Assembly (NCBI GenBank): GCA_963758505.1
Contig: CAVWVJ010000003.1
Span: forward strand, 1,860,001 to 1,924,000
Direction of reading: 5' to 3'
Length of the DNA stretch: 64,000 nucleotides
DNA from: Korobacter sp963758505
Lineage (GTDB): Bacteria; Acidobacteriota; Terriglobia; Terriglobales; Acidobacteriaceae
Shown here: positions 45,135-53,369 of the stretch, one piece after another
Numbering within the stretch: position 1 is the first letter of the stretch
Layout of the letters: each line of letters starts with the position of its first letter
Notes under the pieces: generated by a model
Databases searched by the model: none
Told to the model about the DNA's origin: nothing
Seen by the model: only the letters and a program-made list of their open reading frames with translations
Translations under genes and position numbers: made by a program

Positions 45135-46193
45135 TCAGTCTATCGAGGTACTCTTCACTTTCGTGGCGCGCGGGCCGGGGTTGGCGAACTTCGATCCACC
45201 GACTTCTACCAACTGACCATTCTCCGCTAAGGAACGGCACGCAGCTTCGACGGCTGCGACCACCTGGAGCGCGATCCAGGTATTGTTTTCAGCTTCTACC
45301 CCGTACTCCACCCAATCGAGGAAGGCATGGGTCTGGTCGAGAAGCGGCTCGGTACTTTCGAGGCAGGGAGAGACCAGGTCGCCGTTACGATAGGTGAGCT
45401 GGTATTCGCCGAAGGAATGGGGCGCGGGCATCATGGTGGCGCCGCTGTCGTAAAGCTTGATCTTCTCGTTGGCGAGGGTGTCGTCATAGACCACCATCTT
45501 CTTACTGCCAACTACGACGGTCCGCCGAAGCTTGTTGGGAGCGAGCCAGCTTACCTCGATGCTCCCGATGGCTCCCGAAAGAAATTCAAGATGCAAGGAA
45601 GCGAAGTCGATGTTGCGGCCGACGCAGGCGCGGCCCACCGCAGAGATGCGCGCGGGGCACTCCCGCATCCAGTAAAGCAGCATGGAGAGGTCATGAGGCG
45701 CGAGGTCCCAGATGACGTTGACGTCCTGGCGGTGGATGCCGAGGTTCACGCGCTGCGAGCTGAGCGAGAACACTTCGCCAAGCGTTCCGTCGGCGATATA
45801 GCGCTGGATCTTTCGGACCGCCGGGCTGTAGAGGAAGGTGTGTCCCGTCATGATGGCGAGCTTGCGCCGTAGAGCCAGTTCTACCAGTTCCGCGGCCTCT
45901 CCATACGAAGAAGTGAGCGGTTTCTCGACAAAGACTCCCTTGCCGGCCATGAGTGCCTGTTTCGCAATCGCGTAATGCGATTTCACCGGAGTCGCGATCA
46001 TGACTGCATCGCAAAGGGTGAGCATCTCCTCGAGGCTCGTGACCGGCGTTACGGAGGGGAAGCGGCCGAGTACCTGTTGCAGAGCCTTGGGGGAGGCGTC
46101 ATAACAAGAGACAGTTTCGCAGCGACTGGTTCCTACCAAGTTTCGAACCAGGTTGGGTCCCCAATATCCACAGCCGACTACGCCGACTTTCAC
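45135..46193 (-). CDS. Gfo/Idh/MocA-family sugar oxidoreductase
   Basis: 352 residues. The N-terminal Rossmann domain starts K-V-G-V-V-G-C-G-Y-W-G-P-N, the dinucleotide motif of the family, and the signature E-K-P-L-T is present at about 94-98. The C-terminal beta-sheet domain has W-D-L-A-P-H-D-L-S-M-L. This arrangement matches enzymes that oxidise or reduce nucleotide-sugar C3 positions (WlbA/WbpB-like). Its start overlaps the glycosyltransferase stop by four bases, indicating translational coupling. A role in making an unusual sugar for a surface polysaccharide is inferred. Confidence 0.9.
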   Translation of the reverse strand: MKVGVVGCGYWGPNLVRNLVGTSRCETVSCYDASPKALQQVLGRFPSVTPVTSLEEMLTLCDAVMIATPVKSHYAIAKQALMAGKGVFVEKPLTSSYGEAAELVELALRRKLAIMTGHTFLYSPAVRKIQRYIADGTLGEVFSLSSQRVNLGIHRQDVNVIWDLAPHDLSMLLYWMRECPARISAVGRACVGRNIDFASLHLEFLSGAIGSIEVSWLAPNKLRRTVVVGSKKMVVYDDTLANEKIKLYDSGATMMPAPHSFGEYQLTYRNGDLVSPCLESTEPLLDQTHAFLDWVEYGVEAENNTWIALQVVAAVEAACRSLAENGQLVEVGGSKFANPGPRATKVKSTSID

Positions 46194-47410
46194 GATTGCC
46201 CTCCAGGAATGTCGCGGATCACGTTGGCAGCGGCGGAAGTCTCCTCCACGGGTATCGCGGCGACCGGCAGGGAAGACGCCTTGGTATCCATGTCGAGGCA
46301 GCTCAGGATGCCGCGGCGAAAGTTCTGAACCATGTTTTCGATGGTGTGCTGAAATCCGCTTTCCGTAGCGCCGGCCCGCAGCCGCGCGAGCGATTGCGGA
46401 TCCTCCAGCAGGCGCACCGTCGCGTCAGCATAGGCCTGCGGCTGGTGCGCGGTCACAAGACCGTTGTTTCCATGAGACAGGTAACTGATTTCCGGCCCGT
46501 GTGTCGGAAGTTCGGTGGTCAGCAGGGGCAGGCCGGCAGCGAAGCTGTCGAGGATCGCCAATCCGACGGCGCCGGGAAGAAGAAAGACGTCCGCCATTTT
46601 CAAGAGCAGCGCCTTCTCACGTCCGACCCGCGGACCGAGGTAGCGGATGAAGCGCTCGCGAGCGGCGACGATCTCAACGTGCTCCCGCAGCGGCCCATTG
46701 CCTACGATTACCAGGGTGAACTCCGGGATGGCCTTGCGGATAAGCTTGCCGGCGGCAAATAAAAAGTCGAGATGCTTGTTGGCGCTGAGGTTGCCGCAAT
46801 ACAGCCCAACCGGACCGCTGCTCACGCCGACCGAGTACCGCGCGTTGCGCAGAATATCTCCGGAGATTCCCGCGATTTCGCGTTGCAGTTCTCCAGTGTC
46901 GATTGCATTTTCGATCGCCGTGATGCCGCAACTGACGCCGTGGCGGCGCAGGTTATCGGCGGAGGTGCGGGTGTAGGGAAACCACCAATCGACGGCATTT
47001 GCGGTCACGTAGCGGAGCCACTCACCCGGCCGGGTCACCTTTGCCGGCGTAATATTCCCCTTCCCCCAGAAGGCGACTTTCTTGATTCCACCCGCTCGCA
47101 GCGCCAGCAACAAAGGATTCAGCAGCAGCTTGTGTTCGTTGGGCGTGATCACCAGATCGGCGGCAATGATCTCTTGCCACGCCGACTGGTAAACGAAGCG
47201 GTCGGCGATCCAGTAGGAACTGACTTGTCGCCCGTAAGCAGGCGGAAGGAGGACATTGTCCCGGCGTGCGGCATGAGCGGAATTTGGATTCCCGTACAGC
47301 ACGCGCAACTCGATGCCATCCGCTTTCAGGCGCGCATGCAGCGTGTCAAAGAACGGCCGGCGGTAATGCTTGATGTGTGCGGCAAGAAAAACTACCCGGG
47401 CGGCCATCAC
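46190..47410 (-). CDS. Glycosyltransferase, GT4-type
   Basis: 406 residues in the two-domain GT-B fold. The C-terminal domain has L-Y-C-G-N-L-S-A-N-K-H-L-D, L-V-I-V-G-N-G-P-L-R, and D-V-F-L-L-P-G-A-V-G-L-A-I-L-D-S-F-A-A-G-L-P-L (split by an E to D change in the usual E-x7-E). The first E of the E-x7-E pair is G-A-V-G-L-A here, so donor binding may be atypical. It likely transfers a sugar from a nucleotide donor at the inner face of the membrane. Starts and stops overlap with both neighbours (ATGA), placing it in the NusG-like operon. Confidence 0.85.
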   Translation of the reverse strand: MMAARVVFLAAHIKHYRRPFFDTLHARLKADGIELRVLYGNPNSAHAARRDNVLLPPAYGRQVSSYWIADRFVYQSAWQEIIAADLVITPNEHKLLLNPLLLALRAGGIKKVAFWGKGNITPAKVTRPGEWLRYVTANAVDWWFPYTRTSADNLRRHGVSCGITAIENAIDTGELQREIAGISGDILRNARYSVGVSSGPVGLYCGNLSANKHLDFLFAAGKLIRKAIPEFTLVIVGNGPLREHVEIVAARERFIRYLGPRVGREKALLLKMADVFLLPGAVGLAILDSFAAGLPLLTTELPTHGPEISYLSHGNNGLVTAHQPQAYADATVRLLEDPQSLARLRAGATESGFQHTIENMVQNFRRGILSCLDMDTKASSLPVAAIPVEETSAAANVIRDIPGGQS

Positions 47411-48018
47411 GACTCCGTACGTACGTACGATCCAGCTATGCAGGGCGCGCTGTTGCGAACCGGCTCAATTTCGTCGCGCGAGATTTCGATCGCGATATTT
47501 TGATGGATTAACTCTATGGAGACTACGACCCGCAGGTCCGACCGGGCACGCACCAGAATGCCTTCAATGCCGGCCATGGGCCCGGAAACAATCCGCACCT
47601 GGTCGCCTACTTCGGTGGTCGGATGAGGGAAGATTCGTTGTAGCGCGGTTCCCGTGCGAAGCATCTCGATGTACGGCTCAGGCACCGTAGAGTAGCCGCG
47701 TACCCGGCCTACCAGGCTGATCACGCCGGGAATGCCCAGCACCGCAGAACGCTGCGCAGGGAGGATTCTCACGAACAGGTAATTGGGGAAAAGAGGAACG
47801 TCGAGGTTGACACTCTGCCGGTTCTTCCAGGTTCTCCGGGAGCAATAGGTTGGCAGGAACTGCTCAACTCCCCGAAGCTGGCAATAGTGGGCCACTTTCT
47901 TCTCGTGCCTCGTATTGGTGAATACAGCGTGCCAAGCTTCCGTAGAAAACTCCAGGGCGGAGGTCAAAGCGAGAGGAGTACCTGGTGGCGCGCTGGTACT
48001 TGCGGTGCGAGTTCTCAA
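47407..48018 (-). CDS. NusG-like antitermination factor (UpxY/RfaH-type)
   Basis: 203 residues. The NGN domain (W-H-A-V-F-T-N-T-R-H-E-K-K-V-A, F-P-N-Y-L-F-V-R) is followed by a KOW-type segment (V-G-D-Q-V-R-I-V-S-G-P-M-A-G-I-E-G). Such specialised paralogues often sit at the head of long polysaccharide operons and help RNA polymerase read through (established for RfaH, UpxY and LoaP). It is the first gene of a run of four, preceded by a 308-base leader with a hairpin, and its stop overlaps the glycosyltransferase start by four bases. It is too divergent to be the housekeeping NusG. Confidence 0.88.
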   Translation of the reverse strand: MRTRTASTSAPPGTPLALTSALEFSTEAWHAVFTNTRHEKKVAHYCQLRGVEQFLPTYCSRRTWKNRQSVNLDVPLFPNYLFVRILPAQRSAVLGIPGVISLVGRVRGYSTVPEPYIEMLRTGTALQRIFPHPTTEVGDQVRIVSGPMAGIEGILVRARSDLRVVVSIELIHQNIAIEISRDEIEPVRNSAPCIAGSYVRTES

Positions 48019-48326
48019 CGTGCAACCTCGGGGTGTAGTTATCCTGAGCAGGCAAGATGTAGCTTCGCCCTGAACGGCTCAACACGACACTTTGAAGTGT
48101 TCGGAAAGAAAGATTGATACTTACGGCGAAGGCTTTCAGCTAACCAGGCCGCGACAACTGTAAAAGGGTAAGGGCGTATCGCCTTACGATCTGTGACATA
48201 AAGCACGTTAGTGTGTGACCAACAAGCTGTAAGTGCAGGATAGAGAGAAGGGCTACCACGTTTGGAGGAGTAACTTTTGTAACTATGTCTTTAGGGAGCG
48301 CTTTTGGCTCAACGAAGCCATCGAGT
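48019..48326 (-). promoter_or_regulatory. Leader and promoter region of the NusG-like operon
   Basis: No gene is seen in these 308 bases. A hairpin at 48168-48187 (GTAAG-g-GCG, loop TAT, CGCCTTAC) lies about 150 bases before the NusG-like start and could be a nascent-RNA element for antitermination. TGTGAC occurs twice as a direct repeat near 48192 and 48215. A GTGGTAGC on the minus strand (48252-48259) resembles the ops core of Escherichia coli but differs by one base, and its context does not match. Promoter boxes could not be fixed. Confidence 0.45.
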
Positions 48327-49640
48327 TTAGCGCGCGGTACTTTCCTGGACGGACTCAAGGTCGGCGATAGATCGTGGCCGCTTTTCCTGGATGTCGCTCC
48401 AATCACCTTCGGAGAAGAGCTGGATGTAGTGATTGTGTGCGCGTTCCCATGCTTCCTCGTCGGGGGCGGAGCCGAAGGTCTGGGTATAAAGCGGGCTGCC
48501 GGGGAACGGGAACATAGGCACCGGCTCGCTCACCCACACACCGTGCGCTTTCAGATTTTCCTGCCAGCGCCGGATGTCGTCCCTGTCGTCGTGGTCGGTA
48601 AGGATCAGGTTCGCCTGCACCCACGGAATCCGGGCTTTCTCTTTGGCGTAGATGAGAAGCTCGGTGATCCGCTCGGTCGTCATGCGGCAGTTCTTGTTGA
48701 GTTCTTCTCGCCCGGCTTCGGTGATCGATTCGATGCCGCACTCCATCGATATACAGTGAGCACGCCCGAGCAAATCGAGCGACTCTTCATTCCAAAGATC
48801 GATGCGGGTCTGAAAGCCTATGGAGACATTGCGCTGGCTGATGTCCTCCAGCAACTGGCGCACGTTCTTGCCCACTCCGAAGATCTCGTCGATGAAGTAA
48901 ACGTAATCGACCCCGCGCGCCACGACTGCGTCGATCTCGGCGATCACCGCTTCGATTGGGCGTTCACGGAATTTGTTGCGGAACAGCTGCTTGTTACAGA
49001 AATAGCAGTTCCAGGGGCACCCGCGAGCGAACTCCAGCTCGGCGCCACGCCCTTCTCCCCAGAAGACATGATGACGATGGCTGTGAGCTTCGACGTTGTA
49101 GTTCCCGAAATCGAGAGCATGCAGAGAATGCATGTCCACGGCCGCTAAGGCTGGGCTGACGTGGGGTGTGCCGTCCTTTTTGTAGAAGCAAACACCGTCG
49201 ATCTGCTCCCACGGCCTGGTGGCGAGATCGAGGATCGCCTGCTCGGGCTCTCCTTTGATTGCGATGTCCGCGCCGGTCTTGCGAAGGACTGCCACTGGAG
49301 TCGCCGAAGAGTGCGGCCCGATACAGACGGTGGTTGCGCTCGTGTCCAGCGCCCGGAAGTATTCCATCGGGACGCGGAGTTCCGGCGGGGGACAACGCCA
49401 GAACAAATAGGAAGGCGCGGTTGGAATCACCAGGAAATCCGGACGAAAAGCCGAAACGCGACGCTGTACCTCTGCGAGCGGGAGATTGTCGATTTGCGCA
49501 TCGACCAGCAACGCTCGATGACCGGCACCCTCCACCTTCTGGATCGAGAACAGTAATTCGAGCGGGTAATGGGGATCCCGGCAGCCGAAGTAGGTCGAGC
49601 CGTCAAAGCTCCAGTTCGGATTGACGAAAGCGAATTTCAT
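48327..49640 (-). CDS. B12-binding-domain radical SAM enzyme
   Basis: 437 residues. The N-terminal cobalamin-binding-like domain (about 1-150; L-E-L-L-F-S-I-Q-K-V-E-G-A-G-H) precedes a radical SAM core with the cluster cysteines in C-P-W-N-C-Y-F-C (C208, C212, C215). A TIM-barrel continuation follows (Y-F-I-D-E-I-F-G-V-G, M-E-C-G-I-E-S). The family resembles B12/radical SAM proteins seen in polysaccharide or oligosaccharide gene sets of rhizobia-type 'rhizo-twelve' systems; I recall this association but cannot verify it here. Such enzymes use cob(III)alamin and SAM for methylations or other radical chemistry. Its start overlaps the epimerase stop by four bases, so the two are coupled. Confidence 0.85.
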   Translation of the reverse strand: MKFAFVNPNWSFDGSTYFGCRDPHYPLELLFSIQKVEGAGHRALLVDAQIDNLPLAEVQRRVSAFRPDFLVIPTAPSYLFWRCPPPELRVPMEYFRALDTSATTVCIGPHSSATPVAVLRKTGADIAIKGEPEQAILDLATRPWEQIDGVCFYKKDGTPHVSPALAAVDMHSLHALDFGNYNVEAHSHRHHVFWGEGRGAELEFARGCPWNCYFCNKQLFRNKFRERPIEAVIAEIDAVVARGVDYVYFIDEIFGVGKNVRQLLEDISQRNVSIGFQTRIDLWNEESLDLLGRAHCISMECGIESITEAGREELNKNCRMTTERITELLIYAKEKARIPWVQANLILTDHDDRDDIRRWQENLKAHGVWVSEPVPMFPFPGSPLYTQTFGSAPDEEAWERAHNHYIQLFSEGDWSDIQEKRPRSIADLESVQESTAR

Positions 49641-50740
49641 GCCGGCTGCGCCAGCTCCGGAGGAGAAGTTTGCAGTACGGCGGGCTCGGCCGGAGTGATG
49701 GCGAACAGATCACGGTTCTTCTTCCAGAATTCGTGGATGCGCTGCAGCGTCTGCCGGGGCGAGAGCTCCGGCTTCCATCCGGCCTCGCGAGCGAACTTGG
49801 AGAAGTTGGTGACGTAATAGAGTTGATCGCCGGGACGGGGCTGTTCGTATTGAACATCGAACTTCCGGCCCGTCATCTTTTCCACCATTTCCATCAATTG
49901 CAACAGCGACAGGGTATTTTCAGGTCCACCGCCGATGTTGTAGATCCGTCCTTCGGAGGAAGGAGGCAGTTGGCGGGCTGCGTCGAAGGCACGAACCAAG
50001 TCATCGACGCAGAGAACGTCGCGAACCTGCTTGCCGTCGCCATAGATAGTGATTGGTGTTCCACGCAGAGCCGAATAGAGGAAGTGGGCAACCCATCCCT
50101 GGTCTTCAGTGCCGAATTGCCGCGGTCCGGCGATACACGACATTCGGAACACGACCGATTGCAGACCGAAGATCCTTGCGTAATCGCGGACGTACTGGTC
50201 GGCCGCGCCCTTGGAACATCCGTAAGGCGAATGGAAATCGAGCGGCTGATCTTCCGAGGTCCCGGCCGGGTGACGGCTGCGATAGCGATTGCCGTCGAGG
50301 TAAACATCGGTCGATCCGAAATCTCCGTAAACTTTATTGGTCGAGGTGAAAAGAAGGAAGGGGTTCTTGCCGCTCTTGCGGGCTGCTTCCAGGACGTTGA
50401 ATGTTCCCCCGAGATTCACGTCGAAATCGAGGCGCGGATCCGTCACCGAAGTTGTTACCGCGACCTGGGCGGCGAAGTGGTAAATTTCGGTTGCGTGTCG
50501 CACGACGCGTTCCACGTGGGCGGCGTCACGAACGTCTCCAACCGTGATCTGCAACTGCCCGGTATTGCCGGCTTGGTGCTGGAGCCAGTCGAGGTTATTG
50601 CGAACTCCCGGACGGGAGAGATTGTCGAAAACGTGAACCTTTGCCGCCGAATGCCGCAGGATCCAGCTTGCGAGATTAGAGCCGATAAATCCAGCTCCGC
50701 CCAGAATCAGCACCGAACGGAAACTTTCTTTTTTCATCAT
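49637..50740 (-). CDS. NAD-dependent epimerase, CDP-paratose 2-epimerase-like
   Basis: 367 residues from the ATG at the complement of 50738-50740; a GTG 27 bases upstream is possible and no clear ribosome site distinguishes them. It is a short-chain dehydrogenase/reductase of the extended type: L-I-L-G-G-A-G-F-I-G-S-N binds NAD, and S-T-N-K-V-Y-G-D followed by S-P-Y-G-C-S-K-G supplies the catalytic Tyr-x3-Lys. G-P-R-Q-F-G-T-E-D-Q-G-W-V-A-H-F and I-Y-G-D-G-K-Q-V-R-D are typical of CDP-paratose 2-epimerases, which make CDP-tyvelose. The substrate is inferred by family resemblance. It heads the cluster with the radical SAM gene. Confidence 0.85.
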   Translation of the reverse strand: MMKKESFRSVLILGGAGFIGSNLASWILRHSAAKVHVFDNLSRPGVRNNLDWLQHQAGNTGQLQITVGDVRDAAHVERVVRHATEIYHFAAQVAVTTSVTDPRLDFDVNLGGTFNVLEAARKSGKNPFLLFTSTNKVYGDFGSTDVYLDGNRYRSRHPAGTSEDQPLDFHSPYGCSKGAADQYVRDYARIFGLQSVVFRMSCIAGPRQFGTEDQGWVAHFLYSALRGTPITIYGDGKQVRDVLCVDDLVRAFDAARQLPPSSEGRIYNIGGGPENTLSLLQLMEMVEKMTGRKFDVQYEQPRPGDQLYYVTNFSKFAREAGWKPELSPRQTLQRIHEFWKKNRDLFAITPAEPAVLQTSPPELAQPA

Positions 50741-50855
50741 CGTGTTTGCAAGACACCGCTGGACCACCAGCCAAACTATTGTGCCGGTTGTCGGTTATAG
50801 GTTTGTAGATGCAGTGGAGGGGTGGATCGTTTGCCGCTGCAGCTTGTCCAAAAAT

Positions 50856-50886
50856 TGAAACGGGGAACCCTCACAGATTCCCCGAA
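50856..50886 (-). terminator. Terminator-like hairpin after the zinc-ribbon gene
   Basis: CGGGGAA pairs with TTCCCCG (50861-50884, 10-base loop). Read on the minus strand it follows the stop of the small zinc-ribbon gene by about 25 bases and continues into TTTCAATTTTT, fitting a rho-independent terminator. Confidence 0.6.
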
Positions 50887-50909
50887 AAGTTCAGAGACAA
50901 AGAATATAT

Positions 50910-51176
50910 CTAAGCGGCACGCACCGTGTCGATGGGTTCGGTATTAATCACGGTGCCGTCAGGATCGCTGAAGATCAGGAGAGCTTCGTTTTCGAGAACT
51001 CCGATACGCATTCCTTGCGAGCAGCTCTGGCATAACCAGTAGTGCTCAATCTTGCGGGTCGGCTTGCCTCCTGGCGTATGGGTTATCGTGCGTTCCACCT
51101 GGAACAATCGGCCTTCTCCCAGGTAACGAAATGGCTGAGAACAGCCCGGATTGGCGCATTTTGACAACATAGGCAT
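50910..51176 (-). CDS. Small zinc-ribbon-like protein of unknown function
   Basis: 88 residues. Two cysteine pairs could bind zinc: C-A-N-P-G-C near residues 7-12 and C-Q-S-C at about 49-52. The strand-rich region between them includes F-R-Y-L-G-E-G-R-L-F-Q-V-E. The second half is acidic (D-P-D-G-T-V-I-N-T-E-P). Family unknown to me; small proteins of this type are common in Acidobacteriota. It is a single gene flanked by a terminator-like hairpin and by the hexosaminidase gene, whose stop lies 71 bases upstream on the same strand. Confidence 0.7.
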   Translation of the reverse strand: MPMLSKCANPGCSQPFRYLGEGRLFQVERTITHTPGGKPTRKIEHYWLCQSCSQGMRIGVLENEALLIFSDPDGTVINTEPIDTVRAA

Positions 51177-51247
51177 CTACCGTCTAAACGAACCAAGACG
51201 TTAGATGCGCCCGTGTTCAAGGAAGTTTATTCGTCCCTGAAGCCGGA

Positions 51248-53287
51248 TTAGTGGGGATGCGCAGAGGCCTCCGCCAGTTTCTCAAGAGCCGGAACAATGG
51301 CCAGCAGCAGCTCTGCCTGCGGCTTTTTCGCGTGGTTGATCCGTGAGAGCTGCTGACTCGCGAAATCCGGTCCGGGCTGTGTGCCGTGCTCCACATAATC
51401 GAGAGCCATCAGACCAGCAGCTCCGAGTGCGGAAAGATTTTCCGAAAGCGGGGCTGCTTCCTGAAGCAGGAACGACGATTGCAACTGCGGACGCAGTTTC
51501 GCGTCGTTGTCGCGCCAGGATGTGAGCAGCGCACGTAGGCGGTCGATCTCGGCTGGGCTCGCTTTGTGCGCAAGCAGATCGTCCACCATCTGGCTGAATT
51601 TCACAGCCACCATGCTTTCGGGGTGACTCGCGTCCACCAGGCGATTGAACGATTCCAGGCTGGTATAAACGTGGCCGGCCGAATTCTTATGCAGCTCCTC
51701 GCGCGCATATTCAGGAGGCGCCTGCACAACGTCGGCCAGAGTTTTAATTGCGGCGATGTCCTGCGATCCCACGAGCCGCTCAAGCATGGGGCGGTAATAG
51801 GAAAGATGTTGTAAGCCTACCCATTGCAGCCGCAGAGACTCCGCTTGCATGCGCGCATACATCGAGCGAACATCGCGCGTCTGCTGTGGAGACCAGAAAC
51901 GCTCGGCGATCGCGGCCATGCGCGGCCAGATCCGCGAGTCCACATTTTCGGGTGTCACCATTTCCGACCACATACAGGCTTCGCCGCCGAGGATCATCTT
52001 GCTTTCTTCCGGAGTCAGATCGGCAGCTTTGCCCGAGAGCGGATCGATGGAATAGTGGAAGGCGGCAGCCTGGTAGAGGTCGAGGTAATATCCGTAGGAG
52101 AGCAGCCCGTGAAAACCCTTCCGGGCCGCATCGGCGAGGGAATCCGGACCCCGCCAGGATTGGATCACGATGGACTTCGGAAGATCCGGCGCGAGGATCT
52201 CGTCCCATCCCTCCATGGTCTTGTGGTGTTTGCTGACGATTTCCTGCAAGCGCTTGTTGAAATAGGCCTGCAAGTCGGCATTGTTTTTCATGCCGTGGGC
52301 ATGAATAAATTCCTGGATCTGAGGATTCGCATCCCACGCCTTGCCATTCACCTCGTCGCCGCCGATATGGAAATACTGATCGGGGAAGAGCGAGGCCATC
52401 TCGCCGATGAATTCGTCCAGGAACTTGTAGGTTGATTCCTTGGTCGGATCGATCGCAGGATCGAAGACGCCGTACTCGCGTTCGATCGCATACGGGCCTG
52501 GGTTGCTGGCCAGTTCCGGGTAGCCGACGAACCAGGCCGTGCTATGGCCGGGAAGATCGAATTCAGGGACGACGCGGATGCCGCGGTCGCGGGCGTACTC
52601 GATAACTTCCTTTACCTGCTCCTGGGTATAGAAATGTCCATCCGATCCGAGTTGCTGCAGCTTGGGGAACTTCTTGCTCTCGATGCGAAAGCCCTGGTTG
52701 TCCGAAAGGTGCCAGTGGAAGACGTTGATCTTGACCGCTTCCATGCCGTCGAGATTGCGCTTCAGCACCTCGATCGGCAGCCAGTGGCGGCTTACGTCGA
52801 TCATCAGCCCCCGCCACGGAAAACGAGGCTGGTCATGGATGGTCACGGCCGGGACAGAGAAGCCGGTTGGTGTGAGTTCCACGAGCTGTACAAAGGTTTG
52901 GAGCCCGCGAAAAATTCCAAGAGGATTCGCAGCGTTGAGGCGGGCGCCTTGCGGCGTCACCGTCAGCTCGTACGACTCGTCCTCGCCGACACTCTGAACC
53001 GCATTGCTGGCGTGGTCCGCGTGCAGGGTGAGGACCGGTTTCTTGTCGGTTGCGGCATCGAGCGCCAGTCCAGTTTCCCGGGCGATGGCTTCGGTCACGC
53101 GGAGAGCGGCGTTTTGCAGACGAGGATCTTCGACCCCGGAGCTGACGATGGAAAACGACGAATCGATCACGAGCCGCCCGGCGCCATACTGCACGCTCGC
53201 GGGCAACGGCATCAGGTTCGGAGTTTGTGCGACGGCAACCGCCATGAAGGTAAGTAGCGCAAATACAATCGAAAGCTTCGTTCGCAT
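51248..53287 (-). CDS. Beta-N-acetylhexosaminidase (GH20)
   Basis: 679 residues from the ATG at the complement of 53285-53287, which begins a signal peptide (L-S-I-V-F-A-L-L-T-F-M-A-V-A-V-A-Q); an upstream GTG reading lacks one. The N-terminal GH20b-like domain (about 25-150) precedes the TIM barrel with W-H-L-S-D-N-Q-G-F, V-P-E-F-D-L-P-G-H, and the catalytic pair D311-E312 in H-I-G-G-D-E-V-N. E acts as the acid/base with substrate assistance by the N-acetyl group. It should release GlcNAc or GalNAc from chitin fragments or glycans in the periplasm. The LacI regulator gene lies 82 bases upstream on the same strand and probably controls it. Confidence 0.92.
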   Translation of the reverse strand: MRTKLSIVFALLTFMAVAVAQTPNLMPLPASVQYGAGRLVIDSSFSIVSSGVEDPRLQNAALRVTEAIARETGLALDAATDKKPVLTLHADHASNAVQSVGEDESYELTVTPQGARLNAANPLGIFRGLQTFVQLVELTPTGFSVPAVTIHDQPRFPWRGLMIDVSRHWLPIEVLKRNLDGMEAVKINVFHWHLSDNQGFRIESKKFPKLQQLGSDGHFYTQEQVKEVIEYARDRGIRVVPEFDLPGHSTAWFVGYPELASNPGPYAIEREYGVFDPAIDPTKESTYKFLDEFIGEMASLFPDQYFHIGGDEVNGKAWDANPQIQEFIHAHGMKNNADLQAYFNKRLQEIVSKHHKTMEGWDEILAPDLPKSIVIQSWRGPDSLADAARKGFHGLLSYGYYLDLYQAAAFHYSIDPLSGKAADLTPEESKMILGGEACMWSEMVTPENVDSRIWPRMAAIAERFWSPQQTRDVRSMYARMQAESLRLQWVGLQHLSYYRPMLERLVGSQDIAAIKTLADVVQAPPEYAREELHKNSAGHVYTSLESFNRLVDASHPESMVAVKFSQMVDDLLAHKASPAEIDRLRALLTSWRDNDAKLRPQLQSSFLLQEAAPLSENLSALGAAGLMALDYVEHGTQPGPDFASQQLSRINHAKKPQAELLLAIVPALEKLAEASAHPH

Positions 53288-53369
53288 GAGTTCTCTGGGC
53301 AGAAGATGTTCAGCGTCCCCAAAGATACGCGATTTGAATCGATTTTGGCGGGAAACTTCGAAGGCGCGC

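Noticed and set aside
48252..48259. ops-like GTGGTAGC on the minus strand upstream of the NusG-like gene
   Set aside because: It differs from the ops core by one base, an 8-mer with one mismatch is common by chance, and ops is specific to RfaH of enterobacteria.
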